Below are positions 55,063 through 63,905 of a stretch of DNA of 64,000 nucleotides, piece after piece. Each line of letters opens with the position of its first letter. Within the stretch, counting starts at the first letter, position 1. The translations under genes and the position numbers were made by a program. Under the pieces are notes generated by a model. The model saw nothing but the letters and a program-made list of their open reading frames with translations. It was not told where the DNA came from and ran no database searches. The stretch lies in contig CAADHD010000032.1 of NCBI GenBank assembly GCA_900696575.1, forward strand, positions 26,038 to 90,037, in the 5' to 3' direction. Source of the stretch: an uncultured Bacteroidota bacterium. GTDB lineage: Bacteria > Bacteroidota > Bacteroidia > AKYH767-A > OLB10.

Positions 55063-56340
55063 ATGAAAGTTGATGTGTTGCTTGGTCTTCAATGGGGCGA
55101 TGAAGGCAAAGGAAAAATTGTGGATGTACTGGCACCACATTACGATGTAATAGCCCGTTTTCAGGGCGGACCCAATGCCGGCCATACCCTTGAGTTCAAC
55201 GGCATCAAACATGTATTGCATACCATTCCTTCCGGTATTTTCCATGATGATAAAATCAACCTGATTGGTAATGGAGTAGTGATTGATCCTTCTGTCTTTA
55301 AAAAAGAAATTGATGCTCTTGTAAAAATGGGCGTTGATGTGAAGAAAAATCTTTTCATATCCCGTAAAGCGCACCTTATTCTTCCTACTCACCGTTTGCT
55401 CGATGCCGCCAGTGAAGCACAGAAAGGAAAAGAAAAAATAGGAAGTACGCTCAAAGGCATCGGTCCCGCTTACATGGATAAAACCGGCCGGAATGGTTTA
55501 CGCATTGGCGATATTGAAAGTGTAGATTTCAGATACCGGTATGATGCTTTGGTTGAAAAGCATCAACGTATGCTTGCTCACTTTCAGTTTAACTTTAACC
55601 TTCAGGAATATGAACCGGCATGGTTTGAGGGCATTGAATTGATCCGCTCGTTAACCCTCGTAGATGGCGAATATGAGGTGAATAAATTACTTGCTTCCGG
55701 AAAGAAAATTTTAGCCGAAGGCGCACAAGGCTCTTTACTTGACATTGATTTCGGTTCCTATCCGTTTGTTACTTCTTCCAATACCATTACGGCCGGCACC
55801 TGTACAGGATTAGGCGTGGCTCCAAACAAAATAGGTGAAGTGTTCGGTATTTTTAAAGCTTATTGTACCCGGGTAGGCAGCGGACCGTTCCCTACCGAGT
55901 TGCTTGACAATACCGGTGAACTGATCCGTAAAAAAGGAAATGAATTCGGTTCTACAACAGGCAGACCGCGCAGAACAGGCTGGCTCGATATTCCGGCTTT
56001 GAATTATGCCATTATGCTTAATGGGGTTACCCGCCTCATGATGATGAAGCCCGATGTGCTTTCGGCAATTAACCCATTGAAAGTTTGTACTTCTTATCAA
56101 TGGAACGGAAAACAATCTGAAACGCTGCCTTTTGATGTAGTGTATAATACCCCTCAACCGGTTTATGAAAATATGGAAGGCTGGAAAGAAGACATTACCG
56201 GAATGGAAAATAAAAATGATTTTCCCGGTGGGCTAAATGATTACATCCGTTTTATTGAATCAAAAACCGGATTGCCGGTAAGCATTGTTTCCGTTGGTCC
56301 CGACAGGAAACAAACCATTGTTATCAAAAGTATTTTCTGA
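55063..56340 (+). CDS. purA: Adenylosuccinate synthetase
   Basis: Joins IMP and aspartate with GTP in AMP synthesis. The 425-residue protein has the P-loop-like 'GLQWGDEGKGKIVDVL' (residues 8-23), 'GGPNAGHTLEFNGIKHVLHTIPSGI', 'GSTLKGIGPAYMDKTGRNGLRIGDI', 'AEGAQGSLLDIDFGSYPFVTSSNTITAGTCTGLG' and 'TTGRPRRTGWLD'. All catalytic landmarks are present. Confidence 0.97.
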   Translation: MKVDVLLGLQWGDEGKGKIVDVLAPHYDVIARFQGGPNAGHTLEFNGIKHVLHTIPSGIFHDDKINLIGNGVVIDPSVFKKEIDALVKMGVDVKKNLFISRKAHLILPTHRLLDAASEAQKGKEKIGSTLKGIGPAYMDKTGRNGLRIGDIESVDFRYRYDALVEKHQRMLAHFQFNFNLQEYEPAWFEGIELIRSLTLVDGEYEVNKLLASGKKILAEGAQGSLLDIDFGSYPFVTSSNTITAGTCTGLGVAPNKIGEVFGIFKAYCTRVGSGPFPTELLDNTGELIRKKGNEFGSTTGRPRRTGWLDIPALNYAIMLNGVTRLMMMKPDVLSAINPLKVCTSYQWNGKQSETLPFDVVYNTPQPVYENMEGWKEDITGMENKNDFPGGLNDYIRFIESKTGLPVSIVSVGPDRKQTIVIKSIF

Positions 56341-56343
56341 ACA

Positions 56344-56796
56344 ATGCGCCTTGTTATTCAGCGCGTACTTTCTGCATCAGTTACCATCAATGGAAACATT
56401 TATAGTTCTATTAAAAAAGGATTGCTGGTGCTGATAGGTGTTGAAGAAAATGATAGCGAAGCCGATGCAGAATGGCTGGCTTCAAAAACTTCGCAACTTC
56501 GTGTATTTGATGATGAATCGGGGGTGATGAATCTTTCGGTTACGGATGCAGGGGGCGAAGTGATGGTTATCAGCCAGTTTACTTTACACGCCTCAACGCG
56601 AAAGGGAAACCGTCCATCCTATATCCGGGCAGCCCGTTCGGAAACAGCCATTCCGTTGTATGAAAAGTTTGTTTCACTTCTTAAAGAAAAAACCGGAAGT
56701 GAAATTAAAACCGGAGTGTTTGGTGCGGATATGAAAGTGACTTTGGTGAATGACGGGCCGGTTACTATTATGATTGACAGTAAACGGAAAGAGTAA
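56344..56796 (+). CDS. dtd: D-aminoacyl-tRNA deacylase
   Basis: Removes D-amino acids (and glycine from tRNA-Ala) from mischarged tRNA. The 150-residue protein begins '[41 protein letters not shown]' and carries the catalytic 'SQFTLHA' (~residues 79-85) and the cross-subunit '[10 protein letters not shown]' (Gly-cisPro) motif near the end. Full length, 3 nt after purA. Confidence 0.96.
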   Translation: MRLVIQRVLSASVTINGNIYSSIKKGLLVLIGVEENDSEADAEWLASKTSQLRVFDDESGVMNLSVTDAGGEVMVISQFTLHASTRKGNRPSYIRAARSETAIPLYEKFVSLLKEKTGSEIKTGVFGADMKVTLVNDGPVTIMIDSKRKE

Positions 56797-56826
56797 AATT
56801 CTGATTATTTTATTGAGATAAAGATT

Positions 56827-57165
56827 ATGACAATTCGGGAACTTCAGAAAAAAACGGATATCTGGATTAAGAAATACGGAGTGCGCTATTTTGATGAGCT
56901 GACCAATCTTGCCCTGTTGATGGAAGAAACGGGAGAGCTGGCACGTATTATGGCCAGAAAATTCGGTGATCAGTCTTTTAAAATGAATGAGAAAGATACA
57001 ATGCTTGAAGATGAACTTGCCGATATTTTATTTGTGCTGGTTTGCATTGCTAATCAAACCGGAGTGGATTTGAATAAAGCTATTCAGAAAAATTTTAAGA
57101 AGAAAACATCAAGAGATAAATATCGCCACAAGGCAAACCGCAAACTCAAAAATAGTCTGAAATAA
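56827..57165 (+). CDS. MazG-like nucleotide pyrophosphohydrolase
   Basis: A 112-residue all-alpha NTP-PPase of the MazG-like family: 'LMEETGELARIMARKFGDQSF' (the E-x-x-E metal site, ~residues 38-42) and 'LEDELADILFVLVCIANQTGVDL' (E-x-x-D, ~residues 61-65) supply the Mg-binding acidic residues. The Lys/Arg-rich tail ends 'KANRKLKNSLK'. Last gene of the relA run. Confidence 0.88.
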   Translation: MTIRELQKKTDIWIKKYGVRYFDELTNLALLMEETGELARIMARKFGDQSFKMNEKDTMLEDELADILFVLVCIANQTGVDLNKAIQKNFKKKTSRDKYRHKANRKLKNSLK

Positions 57166-57166
57166 A

Positions 57167-57190
57167 AAGCGCCACTGTGAAAGGGCGCTT
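57167..57190. terminator. Hairpin between convergent genes
   Basis: 'aagcgcc'/'ggcgctt' stem with a 10-nt loop between the mazG-like gene and the minus-strand LTxxE gene, with an A run on the left (U run for leftward transcription). A plausible bidirectional terminator, strongest for the minus strand. Confidence 0.65.
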
Positions 57191-57203
57191 GACTAATCAA
57201 ATA

Positions 57204-57701
57204 CTATTTTCGGTGAGGAGGTGGTCCCGGAGGCCGACCTTTACGGTCCCGAAGCCTGTCAAGCAATTCGCGTTTAAAGTCTTCTTCCGAACGGTAAAGC
57301 TGCAATACCTTTCTAACCGGTAAAATCTGTTTAAATTGTGCATGATATTTTTTCATCACATCCAATTCTTTCTGCCGGCTGGCAATTTCATTATCAATTA
57401 GTTTTTCGGCATCTTTATCGGTGAGAGTATTATTTTCCCTGAATTCACGCATATCAATTCTGCGCTGCCTGCGGATAGTTTCCAGTTCATCCTGAAATTT
57501 ATTATAAACAGGCCAGAAAGTTTTGGCTTCTTCGCTGGTTAAATCGAGTTTCTTAGTGATGAATCCGATTTTCATGGTTTCAATTTCTTCACGTCTTTCA
57601 TCCATCTTATCCGGATCGGGTGTAGGCGGCTGTGCCGGAAGCGAAAAAACGGTTAAGCTGAAGAGCAGAACTGCTAATGGAAATGATTTAATGGCTTTCA
57701 T
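57204..57701 (-). CDS. Periplasmic LTxxE/Spy-like protein of a sigma-factor operon
   Basis: A 165-residue exported helical protein: signal 'MKAIKSFPLAVLLFSLTVFSLPAQ', then 'KIGFITKKLDLTSEEAKTFWPVYNKFQDEL', which carries the LTxxE/LTxxQ motif of the Spy/CpxP-type family. A second helical stretch ('IASRQKELDVMKKYHAQFKQILPVRKVLQLYRSEEDF') and a Pro/Arg-rich C-terminus ('RDRKGRPPGPPPHRK') follow. Members bind unfolded proteins or sense envelope stress; Bacteroidota homologues are often beside ECF sigma genes, as here (17 nt from the anti-sigma candidate). Confidence 0.85.
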   Translation of the reverse strand: MKAIKSFPLAVLLFSLTVFSLPAQPPTPDPDKMDERREEIETMKIGFITKKLDLTSEEAKTFWPVYNKFQDELETIRRQRRIDMREFRENNTLTDKDAEKLIDNEIASRQKELDVMKKYHAQFKQILPVRKVLQLYRSEEDFKRELLDRLRDRKGRPPGPPPHRK

Positions 57702-57718
57702 GTTTATTTTTTAGTTGA

Positions 57719-58153
57719 TTATTCAAAAAGAAATGTCAGGTCATTTTCGAGAAGATAATTTTCAATTACATCGGTTTCGTTTTTATCTGTTGCACTGGCA
57801 GCTTCTTCTTTAAGAAAAGTTAAATCCAGATCATCAAAATAAACCGAATTTGAAATTTGCTCCGGTGTAAGGTATATGTCTTCCTGTATTTGTCCGGATT
57901 TTTGCAAATAGAACCAACCGGCAGTTCCGATGAACAAAATAACTGAAGCTGCGGCAGCCAACCGGGCAGCCAACCGGCTGACGGAAATGCGTCTAATAAC
58001 AACAGGTTTTTCTTCAAGTTTATTTCCAACCTTTTCATGCAGTTTCTCAAAATAATTATCAGGAACCGCATAAGGATTTGCTCCATGCAGTTGCTTCAGC
58101 AACGGAGTATCTTTTAACTCTTCCTTTAGTGTTGTGTTATTCATTTCGGTCAT
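57719..58153 (-). CDS. Candidate membrane anti-sigma factor
   Basis: A 144-residue protein with an N-terminal cytoplasmic part ('LKEELKDTPLLKQLHGANPYAVPDNYFEKLHEKV'), one transmembrane helix ('LAAAASVILFIGTAGWFYLQ', ~residues 70-90), and an acidic outer part ('YLTPEQISNSVYFDDLDLTFLKEE', ending 'IENYLLENDLTFLFE'). No zinc-finger (HxxxCxxC) motif. The anti-sigma call rests on its place between the ECF sigma gene and the LTxxE gene plus its topology. Confidence 0.7.
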   Translation of the reverse strand: MTEMNNTTLKEELKDTPLLKQLHGANPYAVPDNYFEKLHEKVGNKLEEKPVVIRRISVSRLAARLAAAASVILFIGTAGWFYLQKSGQIQEDIYLTPEQISNSVYFDDLDLTFLKEEAASATDKNETDVIENYLLENDLTFLFE

Positions 58154-58177
58154 AAGATTTATGAAAGGGATATTGGT

Positions 58178-58729
58178 TTAATCTTCGCCCAGAATTTTTT
58201 CTATTTTGTTTACTGCATGAAAGAAAGATGCCTTCAATGCTCCTACAGAAGTTCCAAGAATTTCGGATATTTCCTCATACTTAAGGTTATCAAAGTATTT
58301 CATGTTAAAAACAAGTTTTTGTTTGTCGGGTAAAGTGTCAATGGCTTTTAAAAGTTTTCGTTCCATTTTATCTCCGCTCAGCAGCGGGTCATGGTCATGA
58401 TGAGCAGGAAGTGAAATTTCTGATTCATCAATGGAAATGCTGTTTCGTTTTTTTTTAGCATTAAGAAACACCAATGATTCATTGGTGGCAATGCGGTACA
58501 TCCATGTGAATAGCTGCGACTCGCCTCTGAAGTTTTCAAGACCGTAATAAATTTTAATGAAAGTATTCTGGGTAACATCATCGGCATCGTCATGGTCAAT
58601 AACCATTTTGCGGATGTGGAAATAAATCCTGCGCTGGTATTTTTCCATCAACAGTTTGAAAGCCTGATTCCTTTTTTCAGGAACGGCAAACATTTCAATC
58701 AATAACTGATCGTCAGGAGGTTCAGGCAT
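58178..58729 (-). CDS. ECF-type RNA polymerase sigma factor
   Basis: A 183-residue sigma-70 family protein. Region 2 'AFKLLMEKYQRRIYFHIRKMVIDHDDADDVTQNTFIKIYYGLENFRGESQLFTWMYRIATNESL' (~residues 22-87) and region 4 'LPDKQKLVFNMKYFDNLKYEEISEILGTSVGALKASFFHAVNKIE' (~residues 135-180) are both clear. Should direct a small envelope or stress regulon including its own operon. Followed 24 nt later by the membrane anti-sigma candidate. Confidence 0.93.
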   Translation of the reverse strand: MPEPPDDQLLIEMFAVPEKRNQAFKLLMEKYQRRIYFHIRKMVIDHDDADDVTQNTFIKIYYGLENFRGESQLFTWMYRIATNESLVFLNAKKKRNSISIDESEISLPAHHDHDPLLSGDKMERKLLKAIDTLPDKQKLVFNMKYFDNLKYEEISEILGTSVGALKASFFHAVNKIEKILGED

Positions 58730-58774
58730 TCATTTCTTTGTCTGAAAACGCTTTAAACAAAACCGAATTTTATA

Positions 58775-59746
58775 TCAGGCTTGTAATTCAGCTTTTTTTC
58801 TGGCCATTACTTTTTCGGCAGCAAGAACCATGGCTTCAGGTGAAAGTCCATATTTAACGAGCAGTTCTTCCGGTTTTCCGCTTTCTCCGAATGTATCCTT
58901 TACAGCTACAACTTCAACCGGAGAAGGATAATGCCGGGCTAAAACCTGACAAACTGCATCGCCCATTCCTCCGAACATCTGATGTTCTTCTGCAGTAACA
59001 GCACAGTGTGTTTTCATAACAGATTGAAGGATGGCTTTTTCGTCCAAAGGTTTAATGGTATGAAGGTTTATAACTTCTGCATCAATGCCCCGCTCCGATA
59101 AAATTTCGCTGGCTTTAAGGGCATACCAAACCAGATGACCTGTGGCAATAAGTGTAACATCATTTCCTTTTGATAGCATTTCAGCTTTGCCGATTTCAAA
59201 TTTCTGATTGGCTGGAGAGAAAACAGGCCAGGCCGGCCTTCCAAAACGGAGATAAACCGGTCCGTGATGTCTGGCAATAGCAATGGCTGCAGCTTTTGTC
59301 TGGTTGAAGTCGCAGGGCGAAATTACAGTCATATTCGGCAGCATGCGCATCATGCCGATATCTTCGAGCATCTGGTGGGTAGCGCCATCTTCGCCAAGGG
59401 TAAGCCCGCAATGCGAAGCGCAGATTTTTACGTTCTTGTCAGAGTAGGCAATGGATTGTCGAATCTGGTCATAAACTCTGCCTGTAGAAAAATTGGCAAA
59501 TGTTCCTGTAAATGGAATTTTTCCGGCTGTGGCCAATCCTGCTGCAATTCCCATCATATTGGCTTCGGCAATTCCGGTTTGAAAAAAACGGTCAGGAAAT
59601 TCTTTTTTGAAGGCATCCATTTTCAAGGAACCGGTAAGGTCGGCACAAAGTGCCACTACATTTTTATCATTTCTTCCGGCTTCAAGCAGTCCTTCTCCAA
59701 AACCGCTTCGGGTATCTTTCTTTTCGGTAAAGGTGAATTTTTTCAT
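58775..59746 (-). CDS. Transketolase, C-terminal (pyrimidine-binding) subunit
   Basis: A 323-residue half-transketolase: '[75 protein letters not shown]' is the start of the Pyr domain, with the catalytic Glu in '[11 protein letters not shown]' (~residue 60), then a transketolase C-terminal domain ('[41 protein letters not shown]'). The PP-binding N-terminal subunit is normally a separate gene in this group but is not adjacent. Together they would move two-carbon units in the pentose phosphate pathway. Confidence 0.9.
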   Translation of the reverse strand: MKKFTFTEKKDTRSGFGEGLLEAGRNDKNVVALCADLTGSLKMDAFKKEFPDRFFQTGIAEANMMGIAAGLATAGKIPFTGTFANFSTGRVYDQIRQSIAYSDKNVKICASHCGLTLGEDGATHQMLEDIGMMRMLPNMTVISPCDFNQTKAAAIAIARHHGPVYLRFGRPAWPVFSPANQKFEIGKAEMLSKGNDVTLIATGHLVWYALKASEILSERGIDAEVINLHTIKPLDEKAILQSVMKTHCAVTAEEHQMFGGMGDAVCQVLARHYPSPVEVVAVKDTFGESGKPEELLVKYGLSPEAMVLAAEKVMARKKAELQA

Positions 59747-59800
59747 AGGATGGTGCAGCGAAATAAGTAAAAGTAAAATTGGCGGACTGAAAAAACTTAT

Positions 59801-61180
59801 TCAAGTTTTCAACCTTGGGTCGGCTACCCGGTATAAAATGTCAGCCAGCGAAAAAGTGGTAAGAGTTATTGCTCCGGTAGTAATAAATACACCGGCAAGC
59901 ACGGGATAGTCCTGTTGCTGAACTGCTTGAAAAGTAAGTAAACCCATACCGGGAATGGAAAAGATTGTTTCTATGATTACAGAACCACTTAACAAGGCAG
60001 GCCATGCAACAGCAAATAAGGTAATGGAAGGCAATAACACATTCCTGAAAACATGTTTGTATAAAATAGTCTTTTCTGATAAACCTTTGGCGCGCGCAGT
60101 GCGGATAAAATCCTGCTGCATAATTTCTCCTGTGGCTGCCCGAATAGTTCTTGCCATAAATGCCATTGATGGAATAACAAAACAAACTAACGGAAGAATG
60201 AGATATGGAATAATGGATATAAGTCGGCTGAAAAAGTATTTTCCCTCATGAAATCCGCCAGCAGGTTGAACACCTGAAGCGGGAAGCCAATTCAGCAAAT
60301 GAGGATTGCTGAACAGCATTTGCAAAAGAATTGCAAGCCAGAAAACCGGAATGGAGTAAAGAATGAAAAGTGTTTGAGAGGAAAATTTATCAAACACAGA
60401 ACCAGCCGATGCCCCGGCTTTCATCCCGATAAAGATGCTCAGTATAAGTGAAGTCATTAGAGCAAGTGCGGAAAGAAGAAATGTCCATTTGAATCCTGAA
60501 AAAATCATTTCCGAAACAGGCATTCGGGTTTGCCATGAAGTTCCGAAACTTCCATGAAGTATCCCTTTTGCATTTTCATTATCACCAAACAGATATTGAT
60601 CAAAGCGATTCTTTGGATGAAAAGAAAAAGCAGGTATGAACTTTCTCAATGATTTTCTTTGCTGATGCATTTCTTTTTGCAGGTTGTATAATAAAACCAA
60701 TGATTCTTTTTCGGGATTTGCATTAATTAGTTTGTGCAGGGCTGTTGCCGAATTGTTTTGCGTTGAACAATAATCGGTCATCATTTGCCTGAAGAGTAAT
60801 TGGGATGAGTTGTCTGAAAATTGGGATTGACAGTGCTTTAGTTGTTTAATGAAACTTTCTACCTTCTGAGTATTCCCGAAATAGTAGGCCATCTGTTTTA
60901 TGTTTCTCTTTTCATCAGGGTTGTAAGTCTCTGAATAAAGAGGGGGCAGAACTGCGCTGTGTATAGAAAAATAAAAATCAGGAAGGTGCAAGCCTCTTTT
61001 CCGAATGGCTTGCTGAATAGATTCATCAGCTTCCTGAGAAGCAGATTTATTTTCGGAGGCGGAAGCAAAATGTGAAGCAGGATCACCCGGAATGTTAATC
61101 AAAATGAAATGAGCTGCGAGAATTAGCAGTAACAGTGAAAGCAGTAATGTAAAAACAGACCGGAGAATAGTTTTAATCAT
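59801..61180 (-). CDS. Oligopeptide-type ABC transporter permease with large insertion
   Basis: A 459-residue DppB/OppB-family permease. TM1 is 'VFTLLLSLLLLILAAHFILINIPGDPA'. The transport core starts near residue 190 ('YLFGDNENAKGILHGSFGTSWQTRMPV') and has five further helices, with the EAA loop 'GEIMQQDFIRTARAKGLSEKTILYKHVFRNVLLP' (~residues 360-393). Family members are usually ~310-340 residues; the ~120 extra residues lie between TM1 and TM2 on the outer face. Overlaps the binding-protein gene by 4 nt. No second permease or ATPase follows. Confidence 0.88.
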   Translation of the reverse strand: MIKTILRSVFTLLLSLLLLILAAHFILINIPGDPASHFASASENKSASQEADESIQQAIRKRGLHLPDFYFSIHSAVLPPLYSETYNPDEKRNIKQMAYYFGNTQKVESFIKQLKHCQSQFSDNSSQLLFRQMMTDYCSTQNNSATALHKLINANPEKESLVLLYNLQKEMHQQRKSLRKFIPAFSFHPKNRFDQYLFGDNENAKGILHGSFGTSWQTRMPVSEMIFSGFKWTFLLSALALMTSLILSIFIGMKAGASAGSVFDKFSSQTLFILYSIPVFWLAILLQMLFSNPHLLNWLPASGVQPAGGFHEGKYFFSRLISIIPYLILPLVCFVIPSMAFMARTIRAATGEIMQQDFIRTARAKGLSEKTILYKHVFRNVLLPSITLFAVAWPALLSGSVIIETIFSIPGMGLLTFQAVQQQDYPVLAGVFITTGAITLTTFSLADILYRVADPRLKT

Positions 61181-63000
61181 GGCTGTACGGCAGCAAATGG
61201 AATTAAAGAAAGATTGTTCAATAATATACCCGGCCTTTCGAAATAAAGCTCCACATTTTCAAATCGTTTATGAACAACCATTCTTCTCACACTGGCAAAA
61301 AGGAATATCACAGGCTGCTCTTGATAAATCACCTGCTGGAAACGGGCAGAAAGTTCCATGCGTTTATTTTCATTCGTTTCAACTTTGATGGAGTCAATTA
61401 AAGCATCAGCTGTTAAATTGCTGAATCCTGAAAAATTGCTTCCTCCTGTTAAAATGGAGGAAGAATGCCAAACTTGAGTAAAATCATCAGGCAAAGAGGA
61501 TTGCCCCCAAGATCCGAGCATCATGTCATAATTCAGTTGCTGAGCAGCAGTAATCCATGCAGGATAATCAACAGGAAGCAGATTTACTTTCATGCCAGCT
61601 TTGCGGTAAGCATCAGCCATTATCGAAGCCATGTCTTTCCATTCCGTAACGGTTGTCATGTACATGATGCTGAACTCAAATTCCGTTTTCTTTTTGTCAA
61701 TCACTTTATCTAAAATGCGGTTTCCATCAGTGTCTGTCCATCCGGCTTCGGAAAGCAATTTCATTGCTTTTTCGGGGTCAGCAGGAATAGGTTCAAGACT
61801 GGTATTAAATTCCTTTTTAAGAAAGGAGACAGGTCCGGTCATTCGTTTATTAAGGCCTTTGTTAACAAGCCTGTTGATCTCATCAGCAGGTGTTAGGTAA
61901 GCCATGGCTTTACGGACGGCAGTCTGGTCAAATAGTTTTTTTCGGCCGGCAATTTCCGGTTTATTATTCAAGCCGGCATAGGTAAAAAAGAAAGTGTCAA
62001 CAAAACGCGAATGGTAATTTCTGTTGAACAGCGAATCATCTTTTAACTGCAGTAGCTGACGGGTGCTTAGTGCAGATGAAACATCGCTCTGTTGTGAGAG
62101 TAAGTCAAGTGAAGCAGCATTAGCATCGCGGATTATTTTGAAAATTATTTTTCCGGGTAGCGCATGAAAATAAATTCCATTCAAGCCTTCAGCCCAAAAA
62201 TTATTCTTTCTGGTAATTGTAAGGCTTTGCCCGGCTTTCCATTCGCTAATCCGGTACGTTCCGGCTCCGGAAATAAAATTTATATCCCGGCTGTATTTTC
62301 CGCTATTATATTGCTCAGCCCATTTTTTGATTTTTTGATTTTGAACAGTCAGAGAGTCATCCATCTGTTCAACAGAAAATTCGTTAAGTAAGCCTTCAGG
62401 GTCGTAAACTTTTTTCTGAATAACAGGCAAATCAACCCACATGGTTACATTGTGGATGTAGGGTTGTCTCATTAAAAAAGTGAAGGATTGTGAATCCTCA
62501 CCAAATTGAAATCCGGATAAATTATACCACACTGATTTCTGATGAGGATTTTCCGTCAGTTTACATTTACCGGCTTTAACGGTAAAGGCTACATCGTCTG
62601 AAGTGATACGGCTTCCGTCATCCCAGCGGGCTTCTTTTCGCAGCCTGAATTTTACTCTCATGCCATTGTTTGAAACCTCAGGAAGACTTTCGGCAAGCAC
62701 AGGTGTAAGATCATTGGTTCGTAAATCAACAAGCAGAAGAAAACTATGCAGGTATAAAAATAATTCATTTTTTGAACTGCTCAGTCCGTTGTTGGGATGA
62801 AGTTGATCGGGTTCAGCCAGCCACTGAACAACCACATTATGCTCTTTTGACCAGTCCGGTTGGGGAATAACAGATTCATTAATTAAAACAAATAAATTGG
62901 AGTCAGAAGCTAACCCAATGAAATGAGGAGACTGCTTTTTTGGCTCACACCCTGAAAGGGCATAAATTAAGAAGATAGGCAGGAGAAATTTTGCGGTCAT
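61177..63000 (-). CDS. ABC transporter substrate-binding lipoprotein (family 5)
   Basis: A 607-residue SBP_bac_5 protein with lipobox 'LIYALSGCEPKK' (Cys18). 'DLRTNDLTPVLAESLPEVSNNGMRVKFRLRKEARWDDGSRITSDDVAFTVKAG' is the characteristic family-5 segment, followed by 'AVRKAMAYLTPADEI' and 'KAMKLLSEAGWTDTDGNRILDK'. It should present peptides or related solutes to the coupled permease. The ATG at 63000 gives the shortest sensible signal. Confidence 0.92.
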   Translation of the reverse strand: MTAKFLLPIFLIYALSGCEPKKQSPHFIGLASDSNLFVLINESVIPQPDWSKEHNVVVQWLAEPDQLHPNNGLSSSKNELFLYLHSFLLLVDLRTNDLTPVLAESLPEVSNNGMRVKFRLRKEARWDDGSRITSDDVAFTVKAGKCKLTENPHQKSVWYNLSGFQFGEDSQSFTFLMRQPYIHNVTMWVDLPVIQKKVYDPEGLLNEFSVEQMDDSLTVQNQKIKKWAEQYNSGKYSRDINFISGAGTYRISEWKAGQSLTITRKNNFWAEGLNGIYFHALPGKIIFKIIRDANAASLDLLSQQSDVSSALSTRQLLQLKDDSLFNRNYHSRFVDTFFFTYAGLNNKPEIAGRKKLFDQTAVRKAMAYLTPADEINRLVNKGLNKRMTGPVSFLKKEFNTSLEPIPADPEKAMKLLSEAGWTDTDGNRILDKVIDKKKTEFEFSIMYMTTVTEWKDMASIMADAYRKAGMKVNLLPVDYPAWITAAQQLNYDMMLGSWGQSSLPDDFTQVWHSSSILTGGSNFSGFSNLTADALIDSIKVETNENKRMELSARFQQVIYQEQPVIFLFASVRRMVVHKRFENVELYFERPGILLNNLSLIPFAAVQP

Positions 63001-63106
63001 TATGGGCTGAAAGTTAGGAACAAGTTATGAAGAGAGAAGACAGGACATTTTTGATTTATTAAATATGTTCAAACAAGCTTTGACTTGCTAAAGGAAGTTG
63101 AATTTC

Positions 63107-63114
63107 TATTTTTG
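63107..63114 (+). promoter_or_regulatory. Promoter of tRNA-Ser(GCT)
   Basis: 'TATTTTTG' fits TAnnTTTG, with 'ttg' at 63085-63087 (19-nt spacing) as -33. The element ends 12 nt before the tRNA 5' end. Confidence 0.65.
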
Positions 63115-63126
63115 CGCCCCTTATTG

Positions 63127-63215
<89 letters not shown>

Positions 63216-63317
63216 CGTATTAAGGTGTGGGTGTTGGTTTGGTATTGAGTGTATGGAAGAGAGAGTTTTAATTTAAAATAGGGGGGATTAAGGGGGGTAA
63301 ATATTTTGAAAAAAACG

Positions 63318-63671
63318 ATGTTCGATTTCGAAAAGTTAGATGTTTACAGCGAGGTTAAAGAAGTAAACCTGATGGTGTTAAAATTTATTTACAGCGGAAA
63401 GCTTGATGATGCATACTTGGCAGATCAGTTAAAGCGCGCAACCATCAGTATTCTATTGAATCTTGCAGAGGGAACAGGCAGGTTCAGTTCAAAAGAGAAA
63501 AAGCATTATGCCACTGTGTCCCGCTCGTCAGTTTTTGAATCTGTGGCTTTAATTGATGTTCTTTTAGCATTAGGGAAGATTGATAATGAAATATACCGCA
63601 GCCTTTACGACCGGTATGAAAAGATCAGCAAAATGTTGCTTGGTTTCTATCGGAATGTAAAAGAAGATTAG
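63318..63671 (+). CDS. Four-helix-bundle protein (S23/TIGR02436-like)
   Basis: A 117-residue protein; the ATG at 63318 ('MFDFEKLDVYSEVKEVNLMVLKF') is the family's usual start, so the TTG at 63306 is rejected. 'DQLKRATISILLNLAEGTGRFSSKEKKHYATVSRSSVFESVALIDVLLALGKI' is the conserved core of the family first seen as intervening-sequence proteins of 23S rRNA and related to Avd of diversity-generating retroelements. In most Bacteroidota chromosomes it is free-standing with unknown function. No reverse transcriptase is nearby. Confidence 0.9.
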   Translation: MFDFEKLDVYSEVKEVNLMVLKFIYSGKLDDAYLADQLKRATISILLNLAEGTGRFSSKEKKHYATVSRSSVFESVALIDVLLALGKIDNEIYRSLYDRYEKISKMLLGFYRNVKED

Positions 63672-63723
63672 TCTGATATTGAAAAGTTCTTTGAAATAAT
63701 GAATTAACACATAAACGCTGTTT

Positions 63724-63780
63724 CGGGGAGTATCGAATCCCGGTTTATTGCGTGCCGATGGGAATCGGAAAGGTGGCATG
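63724..63780 (+). pseudogene. Degenerate tRNA-Pro-like unit (5' half)
   Basis: 'cggggagtatcgaatcccggtttattgcg' aligns with the 5' half of tRNA-Pro downstream ('cggggtgtagcgtagcccggtttatcgcg') with only five mismatches in 29 bases; then 'ccgatgggaatcgg' replaces the anticodon arm and no T-arm follows. Confidence 0.6.
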
Positions 63781-63829
63781 TAAAGGAGAAGTGGAAATTA
63801 CACATTCACACAAAAAAAGCCGCCAAGTT

Positions 63830-63905
63830 CGGGGTGTAGCGTAGCCCGGTTTATCGCGCCTGCTTTGGGAGCAGGAGGTCGCAGGTTCGAATCCTGCCAC
63901 CCCGA
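63830..63905 (+). tRNA. tRNA-Pro(TGG)
   Basis: 76-nt tRNA: acceptor 'CGGGGTG'/'CACCCCG', D-arm 'TAGCGTAGCCCGGTTTATCGCG', anticodon stem 'CCTGC'/'GCAGG' with loop 'TTTGGGA' (anticodon TGG), T-arm 'GCAGGTTCGAATCCTGC', discriminator A. Confidence 0.96.

Noticed and set aside
63318-63671. Possible diversity-generating retroelement, suggested by the Avd-like four-helix protein
   Set aside because: No reverse transcriptase, template repeat or variable-repeat gene is seen nearby.
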